A stretch of 7,314 bases of DNA, taken from assembly GCA_902766415.1 (NCBI GenBank), contig CACXDR010000110.1:1-7314 (forward strand), read 5' to 3'. This DNA comes from an uncultured Lachnospiraceae bacterium. Its GTDB lineage: Bacteria; Bacillota_A; Clostridia; Lachnospirales; Lachnospiraceae. The first letter of the stretch is position 1, and each line of letters begins with the position of its first letter. Positions 1 through 6,411 of this stretch are shown here, piece by piece. The position numbers were made by a program, and so were the translations under genes. The notes under the pieces were generated by a model. That model did no database searches and was not told the DNA's origin. It saw nothing but the letters and a program-made list of their open reading frames with translations.

Positions 1-1517
1 ATGATCCTCGCGAAGGCCTCGTAGGTCGCGAAGAAGCCGTGGCGGCCGGTCAGGAGATATCCCTCAAGCCAGCCCTCGCACATATGCTCGGACAGCATGG
101 AATCCATGACGCGTCCGTTAAAGGCAAGGTGGTCGTCGGTCTCGTAGCGCTCCCCGTTCCAGGCGCGGTTCTCGACCTCAAAGACAGCGTTCAGGCGGTT
201 CGAGTTCGTCTCGTCCGGCCCGAAGATACGGAAGTTCTTCGCCTTCGCGTTCAGGCGGAAGATGTCCCTGACATACCTGCCGAGCACCGTCATGTCCTGG
301 CCGTCAAAATCCCCGTGGTCCGGGACATCGACCGCGTAGTCCCTGAAATCGGGCAGGATGAGGTCGCGCAGGAGCTTTCCGCCGTTCCCGTGCGGGTTCG
401 CGCCGATCCTCGCGTCGCCCTCCGGCGCGAGCGCGCGGATCTCCGGCTTCAGCTGCCCGCCCTCCGTAAAGAGCTCCTCCGGGCGGTAGCTTCTGAGCCA
501 CTCCTCGAGCTGCTTAAGATGCTCCGGCTTATCCATGGCGATCGGGACCTGGTGCGCAAGGAAGTTGCCCTCGATCCTGTTCCCGTCGACTACCTTCGGC
601 CCGGTCCAGCCCTTCGGCGTGCGGAGGACGATCATGGGCCACACCGGCCTGGTTGCGTCTCCAGTGCTGCGGGCGTGCTCCTGGATGGCCTTGATCCTCT
701 CGATGACCTTGTCCATGGTCTTCGCCATGAGGCGGTGCATGGTCATGGGATCATCGCCCTCGACAAAGTACGGCTCCCAGCCGCACCCGTGGAAGAAGTC
801 GGTGATCTCTTTTCTGCTCATGCGCGCGAAGATCGTGGGGTTCGCGATCTTATAGCCGTTCAGGTGGAGGATCGGCAGCACCGCGCCGTCCCCGATGGGA
901 TCCAGGAATTTGTTGGACTGCCAGGAGGTCGCGAGCGGGCCTGTCTCCGCCTCGCCGTCGCCTACGACCACGGCCGCGATCAGGTCAGGATCGTCAAAGA
1001 CCGCGCCGAACGCGTGGGCGATGCTGTAGCCGAGCTCGCCGCCCTCGTTGATGGAGCCGGGCGTCTCAGGCGCGCAGTGGCTCGGCATGCCGCCCGGGAA
1101 GGAAAAGCGCTTGAACATGCGCTGCATCCCGGCCTCATCCTCGCTGATCTGCGGATAGATCTCGGAGTAGCTGCCGTCCATCCAGTCGTTCGCGATATAG
1201 AAATTGCCGCCGTGGCCGGGGCCTGAAAGCAGGATCAGGTCAAGGTCATAGCGCTTGATCACGCGGTTCAGGTGGACGAACACAAAGTTCTGGCCCGGCA
1301 CCGTGCCCCAGTGGCCTACGATCTTCTTCTTGATATCCTCCTTCTTCAGGGGCCGTTTTAAAAGCGGGTTGTCCAGAAGATAGAGCTGTGCCGCGGAGAG
1401 ATAGTTCGCGGCGCGGAACCACTGGTCCATCCTTTCAAGAAGCTCAGCCGTGACCGGTCCCTTCTCCGGGCAGGCCGCGGCGCTTTTCCCAAGACCGGTT
1501 CCTGTTTTCTTTTGCAT
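1..1517 (-). CDS. xfp: Phosphoketolase (xylulose-5-phosphate/fructose-6-phosphate), N-terminal 505 residues, cut by the left window edge
   Basis: A thiamine-diphosphate enzyme of the cytoplasm that splits xylulose 5-phosphate (often also fructose 6-phosphate) with phosphate into acetyl phosphate and glyceraldehyde 3-phosphate (or erythrose 4-phosphate). Visible family motifs in order are GHWG (68-71), SGPGHGG (98-104), PSH (145-147), GELGY (160-164), the cofactor/metal motif GDGEAETGP (186-194), LHLNGYKI (217-224), DETNSNR (435-441) and LTGRHGFF (489-496). From memory of the Bifidobacterium enzymes, catalytic residues H64, H97, H142, H320, E479 and Y501 match H69, H102, H147, H322, E477 and Y499 here, so the enzyme looks active. 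The family is about 800 residues, so roughly 290 C-terminal residues lie outside the window. The ATG at 1517 has an AAGGAGG ribosome binding site (1525-1531) 7 nt upstream. It lies downstream of the DUF4003 gene on the same strand. The family call is near certain; C5-only versus C5/C6 specificity cannot be read. Confidence 0.97.
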   Translation of the reverse strand, partial: MQKKTGTGLGKSAAACPEKGPVTAELLERMDQWFRAANYLSAAQLYLLDNPLLKRPLKKEDIKKKIVGHWGTVPGQNFVFVHLNRVIKRYDLDLILLSGPGHGGNFYIANDWMDGSYSEIYPQISEDEAGMQRMFKRFSFPGGMPSHCAPETPGSINEGGELGYSIAHAFGAVFDDPDLIAAVVVGDGEAETGPLATSWQSNKFLDPIGDGAVLPILHLNGYKIANPTIFARMSRKEITDFFHGCGWEPYFVEGDDPMTMHRLMAKTMDKVIERIKAIQEHARSTGDATRPVWPMIVLRTPKGWTGPKVVDGNRIEGNFLAHQVPIAMDKPEHLKQLEEWLRSYRPEELFTEGGQLKPEIRALAPEGDARIGANPHGNGGKLLRDLILPDFRDYAVDVPDHGDFDGQDMTVLGRYVRDIFRLNAKAKNFRIFGPDETNSNRLNAVFEVENRAWNGERYETDDHLAFNGRVMDSMLSEHMCEGWLEGYLLTGRHGFFATYEAFARI

Positions 1518-1524
1518 GACAGAT

Positions 1525-1531
1525 CCTCCTT
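1525..1531 (-). promoter_or_regulatory. Strong ribosome binding site of the phosphoketolase gene
   Basis: Read on the minus strand this is AAGGAGG, a full match to the anti-Shine-Dalgarno core, 7 nt before the ATG at 1517. It fixes the start of the phosphoketolase and fits high expression of a central-metabolism enzyme. Confidence 0.85.
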
Positions 1532-1553
1532 TTTCCTTTCGGTAAAAAACAGC

Positions 1554-1559
1554 TTTATA
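1554..1559 (-). promoter_or_regulatory. Weak candidate -10 element for a phosphoketolase-specific promoter
   Basis: The minus strand reads TATAAA, 36 nt before the phosphoketolase ATG. I see no convincing -35 hexamer 16-18 bp upstream, because that position falls in the GC-rich hairpin at 1569-1593. Phosphoketolase may therefore depend wholly or partly on readthrough from the DUF4003 promoter. This is a composition-based guess only. Confidence 0.25.
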
Positions 1560-1568
1560 TCTGAAGCG

Positions 1569-1593
1569 CCGCCGGGAGCTCCTGTCCCGGCGG
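1569..1593 (-). terminator. GC-rich hairpin between DUF4003 and phosphoketolase genes (attenuator, processing or partial terminator)
   Basis: A perfect 9-bp inverted repeat (1569-1577 with 1585-1593) encloses a 7-nt loop, 12 nt after the DUF4003 stop codon. No uridine run follows directly. The nearest on the minus strand is a T6 about 20 nt further on (1544-1549), so this is not a classical intrinsic terminator. It could be a weak terminator, an RNA processing site or a 3'-end stabiliser that sets different mRNA levels for the two genes. Confidence 0.45.
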
Positions 1594-1605
1594 GCGTGCA
1601 GGCAT

Positions 1606-2562
1606 TTACATGAACAGGGACAGCTCCCCGATCCCGACCGATGTCTCCATGGTCAGCCCGAGAACGGCAAACGCCGCGGTCCCCGCTTTTTCAAGATGCG
1701 TGGAATAGACCATCTGCGCCGCGTACACGAGCCGGATCTCCTTCTCGTCGTCGGCGATCGCCGGCAGGCGCGCGGTAAGATAGGCTTCCGCGTCCAGAAG
1801 CTCCTCCGCCACCTCTTCCGGCGCGACCTCGGCCATGACCAGCGCCCCGAGTACGGAAAGCGAACGGCCGGAGCCGAATTTCCGCCCCTTCTTCTTAAGG
1901 ATGTCGTAGATCTCCAGGGCCCTCCTGCAGGTCTCCTCCGCCGGGGCGTCGATCAGCGCAAGGACATGGCTTAACGACTGCGCCGCGTTCTTGTCCCAGA
2001 ATTCCTTCGAAAGGATCTTATAGATCTCCTCCGTCCTCGCGATGCGCGTGTCCGTCTCCTCGTCCGTCTCAGGGCCGGCTGATGCCAGCATGGCGGCAAA
2101 GGGGATATCCTCCTCGGAGGTAAGGAACGGGTGGGCCTTCTTCATCCTGCGGAAGATCTCCTTTGTCTGCGCGACCGTCTCCTCCGGGTCCTCTCCCTTT
2201 ACGTGCACCCAGATGATCATGGCCGCGGGGATGATCATGGGATTCCCCTTCCCGGCGCCCTGGTTCAGCTCCGCGCAGATCCCGGCCACCTCGTCAAGAT
2301 ATTCCGCCGGGTCATCCGCGAAGGACATCTTGCAGACCAGCGGGACCATGGCGCTTCCCCGGAACGCGGAGAACGGCCCCGCGTTCTCCTTAATGATATC
2401 GACGGCTTCCCTGATCCGCCCTGTATCCGCCGCGCAGTTCCTCCCTGCCATCAGGCAGCACGCGGAGAGGATGATGTCATCATCCTCCGAGCGGAACTCC
2501 GAGGAAAGGATCCTGTAATTGTCTATAAAGAGATCGCACCGTTTTTTCAGCTCTGCATCCAT
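1606..2562 (-). CDS. DUF4003 family protein
   Basis: A 318-residue soluble, mostly helical protein with no signal peptide or membrane segment. I recognise the DUF4003 family (function unknown, mainly Bacillota) from its pattern: an N-terminal [13 protein letters not shown] segment (11-23), the PFSAFRG motif (63-69), [18 protein letters not shown] (142-159), [10 protein letters not shown] (194-203) and [16 protein letters not shown] (215-230). The usual family length is about 320, so it looks complete. An in-frame ATG lies 10 codons upstream (2592), but it has little Shine-Dalgarno support and sits close to the inferred transcription start. The ATG at 2562 follows AAGGAGGGG and is preferred. 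It is rich in Asp and Glu, with several Cys (C9, C35, C36, C43, C77, C95, C211) but no obvious metal motif. It is the first gene of a probable two-gene unit with phosphoketolase. The family assignment is firm from motif memory; no biochemical role is known to me. Confidence 0.88.
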   Translation of the reverse strand: MDAELKKRCDLFIDNYRILSSEFRSEDDDIILSACCLMAGRNCAADTGRIREAVDIIKENAGPFSAFRGSAMVPLVCKMSFADDPAEYLDEVAGICAELNQGAGKGNPMIIPAAMIIWVHVKGEDPEETVAQTKEIFRRMKKAHPFLTSEEDIPFAAMLASAGPETDEETDTRIARTEEIYKILSKEFWDKNAAQSLSHVLALIDAPAEETCRRALEIYDILKKKGRKFGSGRSLSVLGALVMAEVAPEEVAEELLDAEAYLTARLPAIADDEKEIRLVYAAQMVYSTHLEKAGTAAFAVLGLTMETSVGIGELSLFM

Positions 2563-2567
2563 TTGCC

Positions 2568-2573
2568 CCTCCT
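2568..2573 (-). promoter_or_regulatory. Ribosome binding site that decides the DUF4003 start
   Basis: The minus strand reads AGGAGG within AAGGAGGGG, 5 nt before the ATG at 2562. The upstream in-frame ATG at 2592 has only a weak AGAAAG nearby, so the shorter, 318-residue product is favoured. Confidence 0.75.
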
Positions 2574-2602
2574 TGTCATGTGCGGTCATCATGGTCTTTC
2601 TA

Positions 2603-2631
2603 ATTATATCGTAAGCGGCGGCGGCGGTGAA
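2603..2631 (-). promoter_or_regulatory. Sigma-A type promoter for DUF4003 (and possibly phosphoketolase)
   Basis: The minus strand shows a -35 of TTCACC (2631-2626, 4 of 6 consensus bases), a 17-bp spacer and a perfect -10 TATAAT (2608-2603). Transcription should begin near 2596, giving a leader of about 34 nt before the ATG at 2562. The hexamers stand out in an otherwise GC-rich region. It lies back to back with the MATE promoter. Confidence 0.65.
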
Positions 2632-2645
2632 CCATTTGTTTTCCG

Positions 2646-2673
2646 CGGACAGCCTTCCCTGCCATGCTATAAT
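2646..2673 (+). promoter_or_regulatory. Sigma-A type promoter for the MATE transporter, extended -10
   Basis: A perfect TATAAT (2668-2673) is preceded by TGC, forming an extended -10 (TGnTATAAT). A partial -35 CGGACA (2646-2651, 4 of 6) lies at a 16-bp spacer. The start site should fall near 2680, giving a leader of about 44 nt. The -35 boxes of this promoter and the leftward one are only 14 bp apart, so a regulator bound between them could affect both genes. Confidence 0.65.
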
Positions 2674-2689
2674 GGTCTCATATACGCAC

Positions 2690-2719
2690 CCGGGCCCCGG
2701 CCCGGAATGAAAGGTCCGG
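2690..2719 (+). promoter_or_regulatory. Two mutually exclusive small hairpins in the MATE mRNA leader
   Basis: CCGGGC (2690-2695) can pair with GCCCGG (2700-2705) around a 4-nt loop. Alternatively CCGGA (2702-2706) can pair with TCCGG (2715-2719), leaving the weak Shine-Dalgarno AAAGG (2710-2714) in the loop. The two foldings share bases 2702-2705 and cannot coexist. The arms are short and the region is GC-rich, so this may be chance; no known riboswitch class is recognised. Confidence 0.25.
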
Positions 2720-2723
2720 AATT

Positions 2724-4088
2724 ATGGCATCAGAAAGACAGCATGCGGGAAAAGCCATGGACATGACGGAGGGCGTGATCTGGAAGCAGCTCCTCCTCTT
2801 CTCCCTGCCGCTTCTCGCGGGTAATCTTTTCCAGCAGTTTTACAATACCGTCGACAGCGTGGTCGTGGGGAACTTCGTAGGCCCGGAGGCGCTCGCCTCC
2901 GTGACCTCCAACATGCCCGCGATGAACACGCTGATCGGCATGTTCATCGGCTTCGCGACCGGCGCGAGCGTCCTGATCTCCCAGTACTTCGGGGCGAAGA
3001 ACGACTTGCTCCTGCGCCGTTCCATCCACACCGCGGTCCTCGCGACGCTGTTTCTAAGCTTCGTCATGGCGGGACTCGGCGTGTTCCTCGCGCCGCACCT
3101 GGTCCGCTTCATGCGGACGCCGCCGACCGTCGCGGAAGGCGCGGTCACGTATTTAAGGATCTACTTTGCCGGCGTCAGCGGCCTCATGCTCTACAACATG
3201 GGCTCCGCCGTCCTTCGGGCTGTCGGAGACTCGAAGCGCCCGCTCATGTTCCTGATCATCTGCTCCCTCGTGAACGTGGCGCTCGACCTTCTGTTCGTGG
3301 TCCGCTTCCGCATGGGCGTGGCAGGCGTCGCCTACGCCACGGTCATCGCCCAGTTCATCTCCACGATCGCTACCTTCTTCGTGCTTTTCCGGAGCACCGA
3401 GGTCTACGGCATGACCCTCCGGGAGCTCAGCATCGACCCGGCGATCCTGAAAAGGATCACGCTGCTCGGGCTGCCTGCCGGCCTGCAGATGGCGGTGACC
3501 TCCTTTTCGAATGTTTTCGTCCAGAGCTACATCAACAGCTTCGGCGCGGCCAGCACCGCGGGCTGGGGCGCGTACTTAAGGATCGACGCCTTCACGGTCC
3601 TTCCGGTCATGAGCATCGGCCTAGCCGTGACCACGTTCGTCGGGCAGAACGCGGGCGCCCGGAACTATGACAGGATCCGGCAGTGCCTGCGCACCGGCAT
3701 GATCATCTCGGTCTCCATCACTGCGGTCCTCGCGGCGACGCTGTTCACGCTCGCGCCGCACGTGATCGCCCTCTTCAACCGGGACCCGGGCGTCCTCTAT
3801 TTCGGGACGCTGTTCCTCCGGATGATCGGGCCGCTCGATTTCCTGGTGTGCACGAACCAGATCTACTCCGGCATGCTCCGCGGCATCGGCGATACGCGCG
3901 CGCCCATGGTCATCATGCTCTTCTCCTTCGTGGTGTTCCGGCAGATCTATCTTTTCACCGCGTCGCACATCACGTCGTCCATTTACCCGGTCGCGCTCGG
4001 CTATCCTGTCGGATGGCTCGTCTGCAACATCCTCCTCGTAGCCTACACGAGGCGCTGCGGGTGGGAGGAACGCCTGAAAAACGGCTGA
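2724..4088 (+). CDS. MATE family efflux transporter
   Basis: An integral membrane protein of 454 residues with about 12 hydrophobic segments, the family's usual size. MATE proteins export cationic drugs, toxins or metabolites against a Na+ or H+ gradient. Typical markers are MTEGVIWKQLLLFSLPLLAG (14-33) followed by NLFQQFYNTVDSVVVGNFVG (34-53), GFATGASVLISQYFGAK (76-92) at the second helix, and VLRAVGDSKRP (163-173). The second half repeats the pattern with GLPAGLQM (249-256), GLAVTTFVGQNAGARNYDRI (299-318) and MLRGIGDTRAPM (384-395). This matches the DinF/NorM-like group common in Clostridia. The ATG at 2724 has a modest AAAGG 9 nt upstream. ATGs at 2757 and 2763 (residues 12 and 14) are alternatives, and many relatives begin at the MDMTEG-like segment, so the first 11 residues are uncertain. 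It is monocistronic, with its own promoter, and converges on the peptidase gene. The substrate cannot be inferred. Confidence 0.95.
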   Translation: MASERQHAGKAMDMTEGVIWKQLLLFSLPLLAGNLFQQFYNTVDSVVVGNFVGPEALASVTSNMPAMNTLIGMFIGFATGASVLISQYFGAKNDLLLRRSIHTAVLATLFLSFVMAGLGVFLAPHLVRFMRTPPTVAEGAVTYLRIYFAGVSGLMLYNMGSAVLRAVGDSKRPLMFLIICSLVNVALDLLFVVRFRMGVAGVAYATVIAQFISTIATFFVLFRSTEVYGMTLRELSIDPAILKRITLLGLPAGLQMAVTSFSNVFVQSYINSFGAASTAGWGAYLRIDAFTVLPVMSIGLAVTTFVGQNAGARNYDRIRQCLRTGMIISVSITAVLAATLFTLAPHVIALFNRDPGVLYFGTLFLRMIGPLDFLVCTNQIYSGMLRGIGDTRAPMVIMLFSFVVFRQIYLFTASHITSSIYPVALGYPVGWLVCNILLVAYTRRCGWEERLKNG

Positions 4089-4121
4089 TGCCGCCCGTCC
4101 GGTCTGCCATCAGGAGCCATG

Positions 4122-4162
4122 CCGTAAGTTACGGGACCTCGAGTGCTTCACGAAAGGTCCCG
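4122..4162. terminator. Overlapping inverted repeats between the convergent MATE and P1 peptidase genes
   Basis: The 59-bp gap holds a perfect 13-bp palindrome, CCGTAA-G-TTACGG (4122-4134). A second inverted repeat, CGGGACCT (4132-4139) with AGGTCCCG (4155-4162), is an 8-bp stem with a 15-nt loop that reaches into the last codons of the peptidase gene. The two overlap by 3 bases. No U-run follows on either strand, so these may be 3'-end stabilisers or Rho-dependent ends and not classical terminators. Confidence 0.4.
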
Positions 4163-5113
4163 CGCCGCCGGGAAGCCGTACGCACCTTCCGTGTTCCTTA
4201 CGGCCCGGATGATCGCCTCGCTCACGGCCTCGGCCGCCATGGCCCCCACTATGTCCTGGTCGGCGGCGACTGTCCCGACGGATACCGTGTAGATGCTGTC
4301 CCCGTCAGCCGAGGTATGCACCGGGCGGATGGAGCGCGCGTAACCGTCGTGCGCCATCCCCGCGATCTTGCAGAGCTCCGCCTTCCCGAAGAAGGCGTTC
4401 GTGATGACCACGCAGAGCGTCGTGTTTTCCGTGAACCGGTTCTCAACGACCCGGATATTGGATCTCAGGATCTCCGTCGTGCTGCGGAAGCCGGTCCTGT
4501 CCTCCTTAAGGACGCCCGCGATCTGCTCCCCCGTTTTCCAGTCGAACACGTCGCCCAGGGCGTTCAGGGCGACGACCGCGCCGACCTTCAGCTCCCCGGT
4601 CCGGACGCAGAAGCTTCCCATGCCGGTCTTCATGCAGTTCTCCATCCCGGCGATCTTTCCGACCGTCGCCCCGCAGCCCGCGCCGAAGTTCCCGTCACGG
4701 TAGTTCGGACTGTCAAGCGCCAGCCGCGCGGCTTCGTAGCCCATCCCAGGATCCGGCCGGACGAACGGGTCGCCGACGGTGAGGTCGAAGAGATCCGACT
4801 GGCATACGAGCGGGACCTTCGTGACGCCGACGTCGAAGCCGATCCCCCGCTCCTCGAGACACTGCATCACCCCGTTCGCCGTCCCCAGCCCGAACGCGCT
4901 GCCGCCCGCCAGGACGACCGCGTGGATCTCCTTCGCTGCCATGAGCGGGTTCAGGAGCTGGCTTTCCCTGGACGCCGGGCCTCCGCCCCTCACGTCGAGT
5001 CCGGCGCGCATGCCCTCTCTGCACACAAAAACGGTGCAGCCTGTGCCTGCGGCGGCATTTTCCGCCTGCCCTATCCCGATCTCCTGAAACGAAGTGACCG
5101 GTATCTCTTTCAT
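4148..5113 (-). CDS. P1 family peptidase (DmpA/NylC-like self-processing aminopeptidase or amide hydrolase)
   Basis: A 321-residue cytoplasmic member of the P1/S58 family of N-terminal-nucleophile hydrolases. The precursor cuts itself in two and the freed Ser or Thr becomes the nucleophile. Members act as D-/L-aminopeptidases, beta-peptidases or nylon-oligomer hydrolases. Markers include RGGGPASRESQLLNP (42-56), IHAVVLAGGSAFGLGTANGV (63-82), the glycine-rich NFGAGCGATVGK (142-153), KVGAVVALNALGD (176-188) and ENTTLCVVITNA (229-240). By analogy with NylC, which cleaves Asn-Thr in a similar NTT context, the cut here should lie between N230 and T231, giving chains of about 230 and 91 residues. 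The start is supported by AAGGAG (5121-5126) 7 nt before the ATG. It is divergent from the DMT transporter. The natural substrate is unknown; the cleavage site is inference. Confidence 0.93.
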   Translation of the reverse strand: MKEIPVTSFQEIGIGQAENAAAGTGCTVFVCREGMRAGLDVRGGGPASRESQLLNPLMAAKEIHAVVLAGGSAFGLGTANGVMQCLEERGIGFDVGVTKVPLVCQSDLFDLTVGDPFVRPDPGMGYEAARLALDSPNYRDGNFGAGCGATVGKIAGMENCMKTGMGSFCVRTGELKVGAVVALNALGDVFDWKTGEQIAGVLKEDRTGFRSTTEILRSNIRVVENRFTENTTLCVVITNAFFGKAELCKIAGMAHDGYARSIRPVHTSADGDSIYTVSVGTVAADQDIVGAMAAEAVSEAIIRAVRNTEGAYGFPAARDLS

Positions 5114-5120
5114 TCCCTTT

Positions 5121-5126
5121 CTCCTT
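5121..5126 (-). promoter_or_regulatory. Ribosome binding site of the P1 peptidase gene
   Basis: The minus strand reads AAGGAG, 7 nt upstream of the ATG at 5113. It supports that start; there is no competing in-frame ATG with a better site. Confidence 0.75.
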
Positions 5127-5130
5127 TCTG

Positions 5131-5139
5131 TGGTATACT
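5131..5139 (+). promoter_or_regulatory. Candidate extended -10 promoter for the DMT transporter in the divergent gap
   Basis: TGGTATACT matches TGnTATAAT except for one base in the hexamer. No clear -35 is seen 16-18 bp upstream, since that position is the peptidase start region, but extended -10 promoters can work without one. The start would be near 5146, about 58 nt before the ATG at 5204. The core GTATAC is self-complementary, so a leftward -10 (TATACC) overlaps it and might serve the peptidase. Confidence 0.4.
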
Positions 5140-5186
5140 GATGTTGCTGCCTTAAGTGTCCGCGGTCTTTTCCGGCCGGTATCCTC

Positions 5187-5194
5187 AGGTGAGG
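5187..5194 (+). promoter_or_regulatory. Ribosome binding site that decides the DMT transporter start
   Basis: AGGTGAGG lies 9 nt before the ATG at 5204. A longer reading frame opens with GTG at 5156 but has no Shine-Dalgarno sequence, and its extra 16 residues are polar and precede the first membrane helix. The ATG is therefore preferred. Confidence 0.65.
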
Positions 5195-5203
5195 CCTGAA
5201 CTT

Positions 5204-6043
5204 ATGATCTTCCTTGTTCTCGCTGTCTTTTCAAGCTCCCTGATCTCCGTCATGATGCGCTTCGGCGAAAGCCGGTGCAGAAGCACGATGGGGATGTTCG
5301 TCGTCAATTACACGGTCTGCGTGATCCTGTCCTGCCTTTACGCCGGCAGGATCGCGGTCTATACGCATGAGCCCGGCATCGGCCAGGCCATCGGGCTCGG
5401 CTGTACCGCCGGCATGCTCTTCCTTCTCTGCTTTGTGCTTCTTCAGCTGAACATCCGGAAAAACGGCATGGCCATGGCTTCGACCTTCATGAAGCTCGGG
5501 GTCGTGATCTCCACCCTGATCGCGGTCATTGTCTTTCATGAACAGCCGCGCGCCGCGCAGGTCCTCGGGTTTTTCCTTGCCGTGGCGGCGATCCTCCTGA
5601 TCCACACGGACCAGGACAGGCAGCTTAAGGCGCCCTGGAAATACCTCCTGCCGGTCCTTCTTTTCTGCGGGGGCGTGACGGATTCCATGGCGAATGTCTT
5701 CGACAAGGCGGGGGACAGCGCGCTCAAGGATTATTATCTGTTCTATACCTTCGCGGCGGCGCTCCTCTGCTCCCTTGCCATCCTGCTCGCGAAACGGGAA
5801 AGGATCGGCCGGTGGGAGCTTCTGTCGGGCGTCCTGGTCGGGATCCCCAATTATTTCTCCACGCGCTTCCTTCTCCTCGCGCTCGGGGAGGTCAGCGCGG
5901 TGATCGTGTATCCCGCAGTCAGCGCAGGCACCATCATCCTGGTGGCCCTGGCAGGCCGCTTCCTCTTCGGGGAAACGTTAAGCATGCGGAAGCGCGCGGC
6001 TCTTGGCGTCATCGCGGCCGCCCTCGTGCTCCTGAACCTGTGA
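5204..6043 (+). CDS. DMT (drug/metabolite transporter) superfamily, EamA-like permease
   Basis: A 279-residue integral membrane protein with about ten hydrophobic segments in two halves, the layout of EamA/DMT permeases, which move amino acids, nucleotide sugars or other small metabolites. The first half ends with FMKLGVVISTLIAVIVFHEQ (95-114) plus LGFFLAVAAILLI (121-133). The second ends with the equivalent VSAVIVYPAVSAGTIILVAL (230-249), then FGETLSMRKRAALGVIAAAL (255-274). The repeated H/G-E-x motif followed by a glycine-bearing helix is typical of both EamA repeats. The protein starts directly in a hydrophobic helix (residues 1-19), and the C-terminus ends at the last helix with almost no tail. 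It is divergent from the P1 peptidase and convergent with DUF1294, with 10 bp between the stops. The substrate is unknown. A link with the peptidase, such as export of amino acids or peptide products, is speculation from adjacency. Confidence 0.85.
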   Translation: MIFLVLAVFSSSLISVMMRFGESRCRSTMGMFVVNYTVCVILSCLYAGRIAVYTHEPGIGQAIGLGCTAGMLFLLCFVLLQLNIRKNGMAMASTFMKLGVVISTLIAVIVFHEQPRAAQVLGFFLAVAAILLIHTDQDRQLKAPWKYLLPVLLFCGGVTDSMANVFDKAGDSALKDYYLFYTFAAALLCSLAILLAKRERIGRWELLSGVLVGIPNYFSTRFLLLALGEVSAVIVYPAVSAGTIILVALAGRFLFGETLSMRKRAALGVIAAALVLLNL

Positions 6044-6053
6044 GCGGGCCGCG

Positions 6054-6341
6054 TCAGGCGTTCCCGTACAGATGCCAGAGGAGGACTGCCTGAAGCATGA
6101 GCATCAGCGGGACCCCGAAGGCAAAGTACCATTTCCTTGTCTTGTGCCTGAAAAGCCGCATCGCAAGAAGGCCGCCGGCAGCGCCCCCGATCAGGGAGGC
6201 TCCCAGCAGCACGCTTTCGCGGATCCGCCACCGGCCGAGCACAGCCCTCCGTTTGTCGGTACCGAACAGAGCGAACGTGACCAGGTTGACCGCGATCAGC
6301 CAGATCGGCAGCCACCTGTTTAAAAAAATGTACTTATCCAT
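6054..6341 (-). CDS. DUF1294 family small membrane protein
   Basis: A 95-residue integral membrane protein of unknown function. DUF1294 is recognised by VNLVTFALFGTDKRRA (18-33), RWRIRESVLLGASLIGGAAG (37-56) and the FRHKTRKWYFAFGVP signature (64-78). Hydrophobic stretches at about 12-27, 43-60 and 72-91 predict three short helices. The length is normal for the single-domain family (other members carry an N-terminal cold-shock-like domain, absent here). The ATG at 6341 is the only sensible start, because an in-frame TAA lies four codons upstream. Its only Shine-Dalgarno-like sequence is AAGG just 2 nt away, so translation initiation may be weak or unusual. It is divergent from the 149-residue gene and tail to tail with the DMT transporter. 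The family call is confident; no function is known to me. Confidence 0.88.
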   Translation of the reverse strand: MDKYIFLNRWLPIWLIAVNLVTFALFGTDKRRAVLGRWRIRESVLLGASLIGGAAGGLLAMRLFRHKTRKWYFAFGVPLMLMLQAVLLWHLYGNA

Positions 6342-6383
6342 AGCCTTATATTACTTCAAGGCGTGTGAAATTGCCACCGGAAC

Positions 6384-6406
6384 GGGGCACGGCCCCATGA
6401 AAGGAG
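6384..6406 (+). promoter_or_regulatory. Small hairpin directly upstream of a strong ribosome binding site
   Basis: GGGGC (6384-6388) and GCCCC (6392-6396) form a 5-bp stem with a 3-nt loop, ending 4 nt before AAGGAG (6401-6406). That ribosome binding site is 5 nt before the ATG at 6412 and fixes this start over an in-frame ATG at 6397. Whether the hairpin matters is unknown. I see no convincing promoter in the 70-bp gap; TATATT at 6347-6352 is a possible -10 without a -35. Confidence 0.4.
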
Positions 6407-6411
6407 AACCT

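Noticed and set aside
39..1226. A 395-codon open frame on the plus strand opposite phosphoketolase.
   Set aside because: It is the antisense shadow of a GC-rich, strongly conserved gene. The product is rich in Arg, Ala, Val and Asp in a low-complexity way, has no ribosome binding site and matches no family I know.
2743..2766. A seven-codon open frame (MREKPWT) overlapping the MATE start, as a possible leader peptide.
   Set aside because: It is out of frame within the MATE start region, and its only upstream purines are ordinary coding sequence. Very short ORFs like this are expected by chance.
3683..5155. A 490-codon plus-strand open frame running from inside the MATE gene through the peptidase gene.
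   Set aside because: It is out of frame with MATE, antisense to the P1 peptidase and crosses the palindromic junction. The product is Arg, Pro and His rich, as expected of a GC-rich shadow frame.
5156..5203. A GTG start giving the DMT transporter 16 extra residues.
   Set aside because: There is no Shine-Dalgarno sequence before the GTG, whereas AGGTGAGG precedes the ATG at 5204. The extra residues do not fit the family N-terminus.
6097..6411. An N-terminal extension of the 149-residue protein by 105 codons.
   Set aside because: This part lies antisense to DUF1294, whose family motifs are clear. The ATG at 6412 has a strong ribosome binding site.
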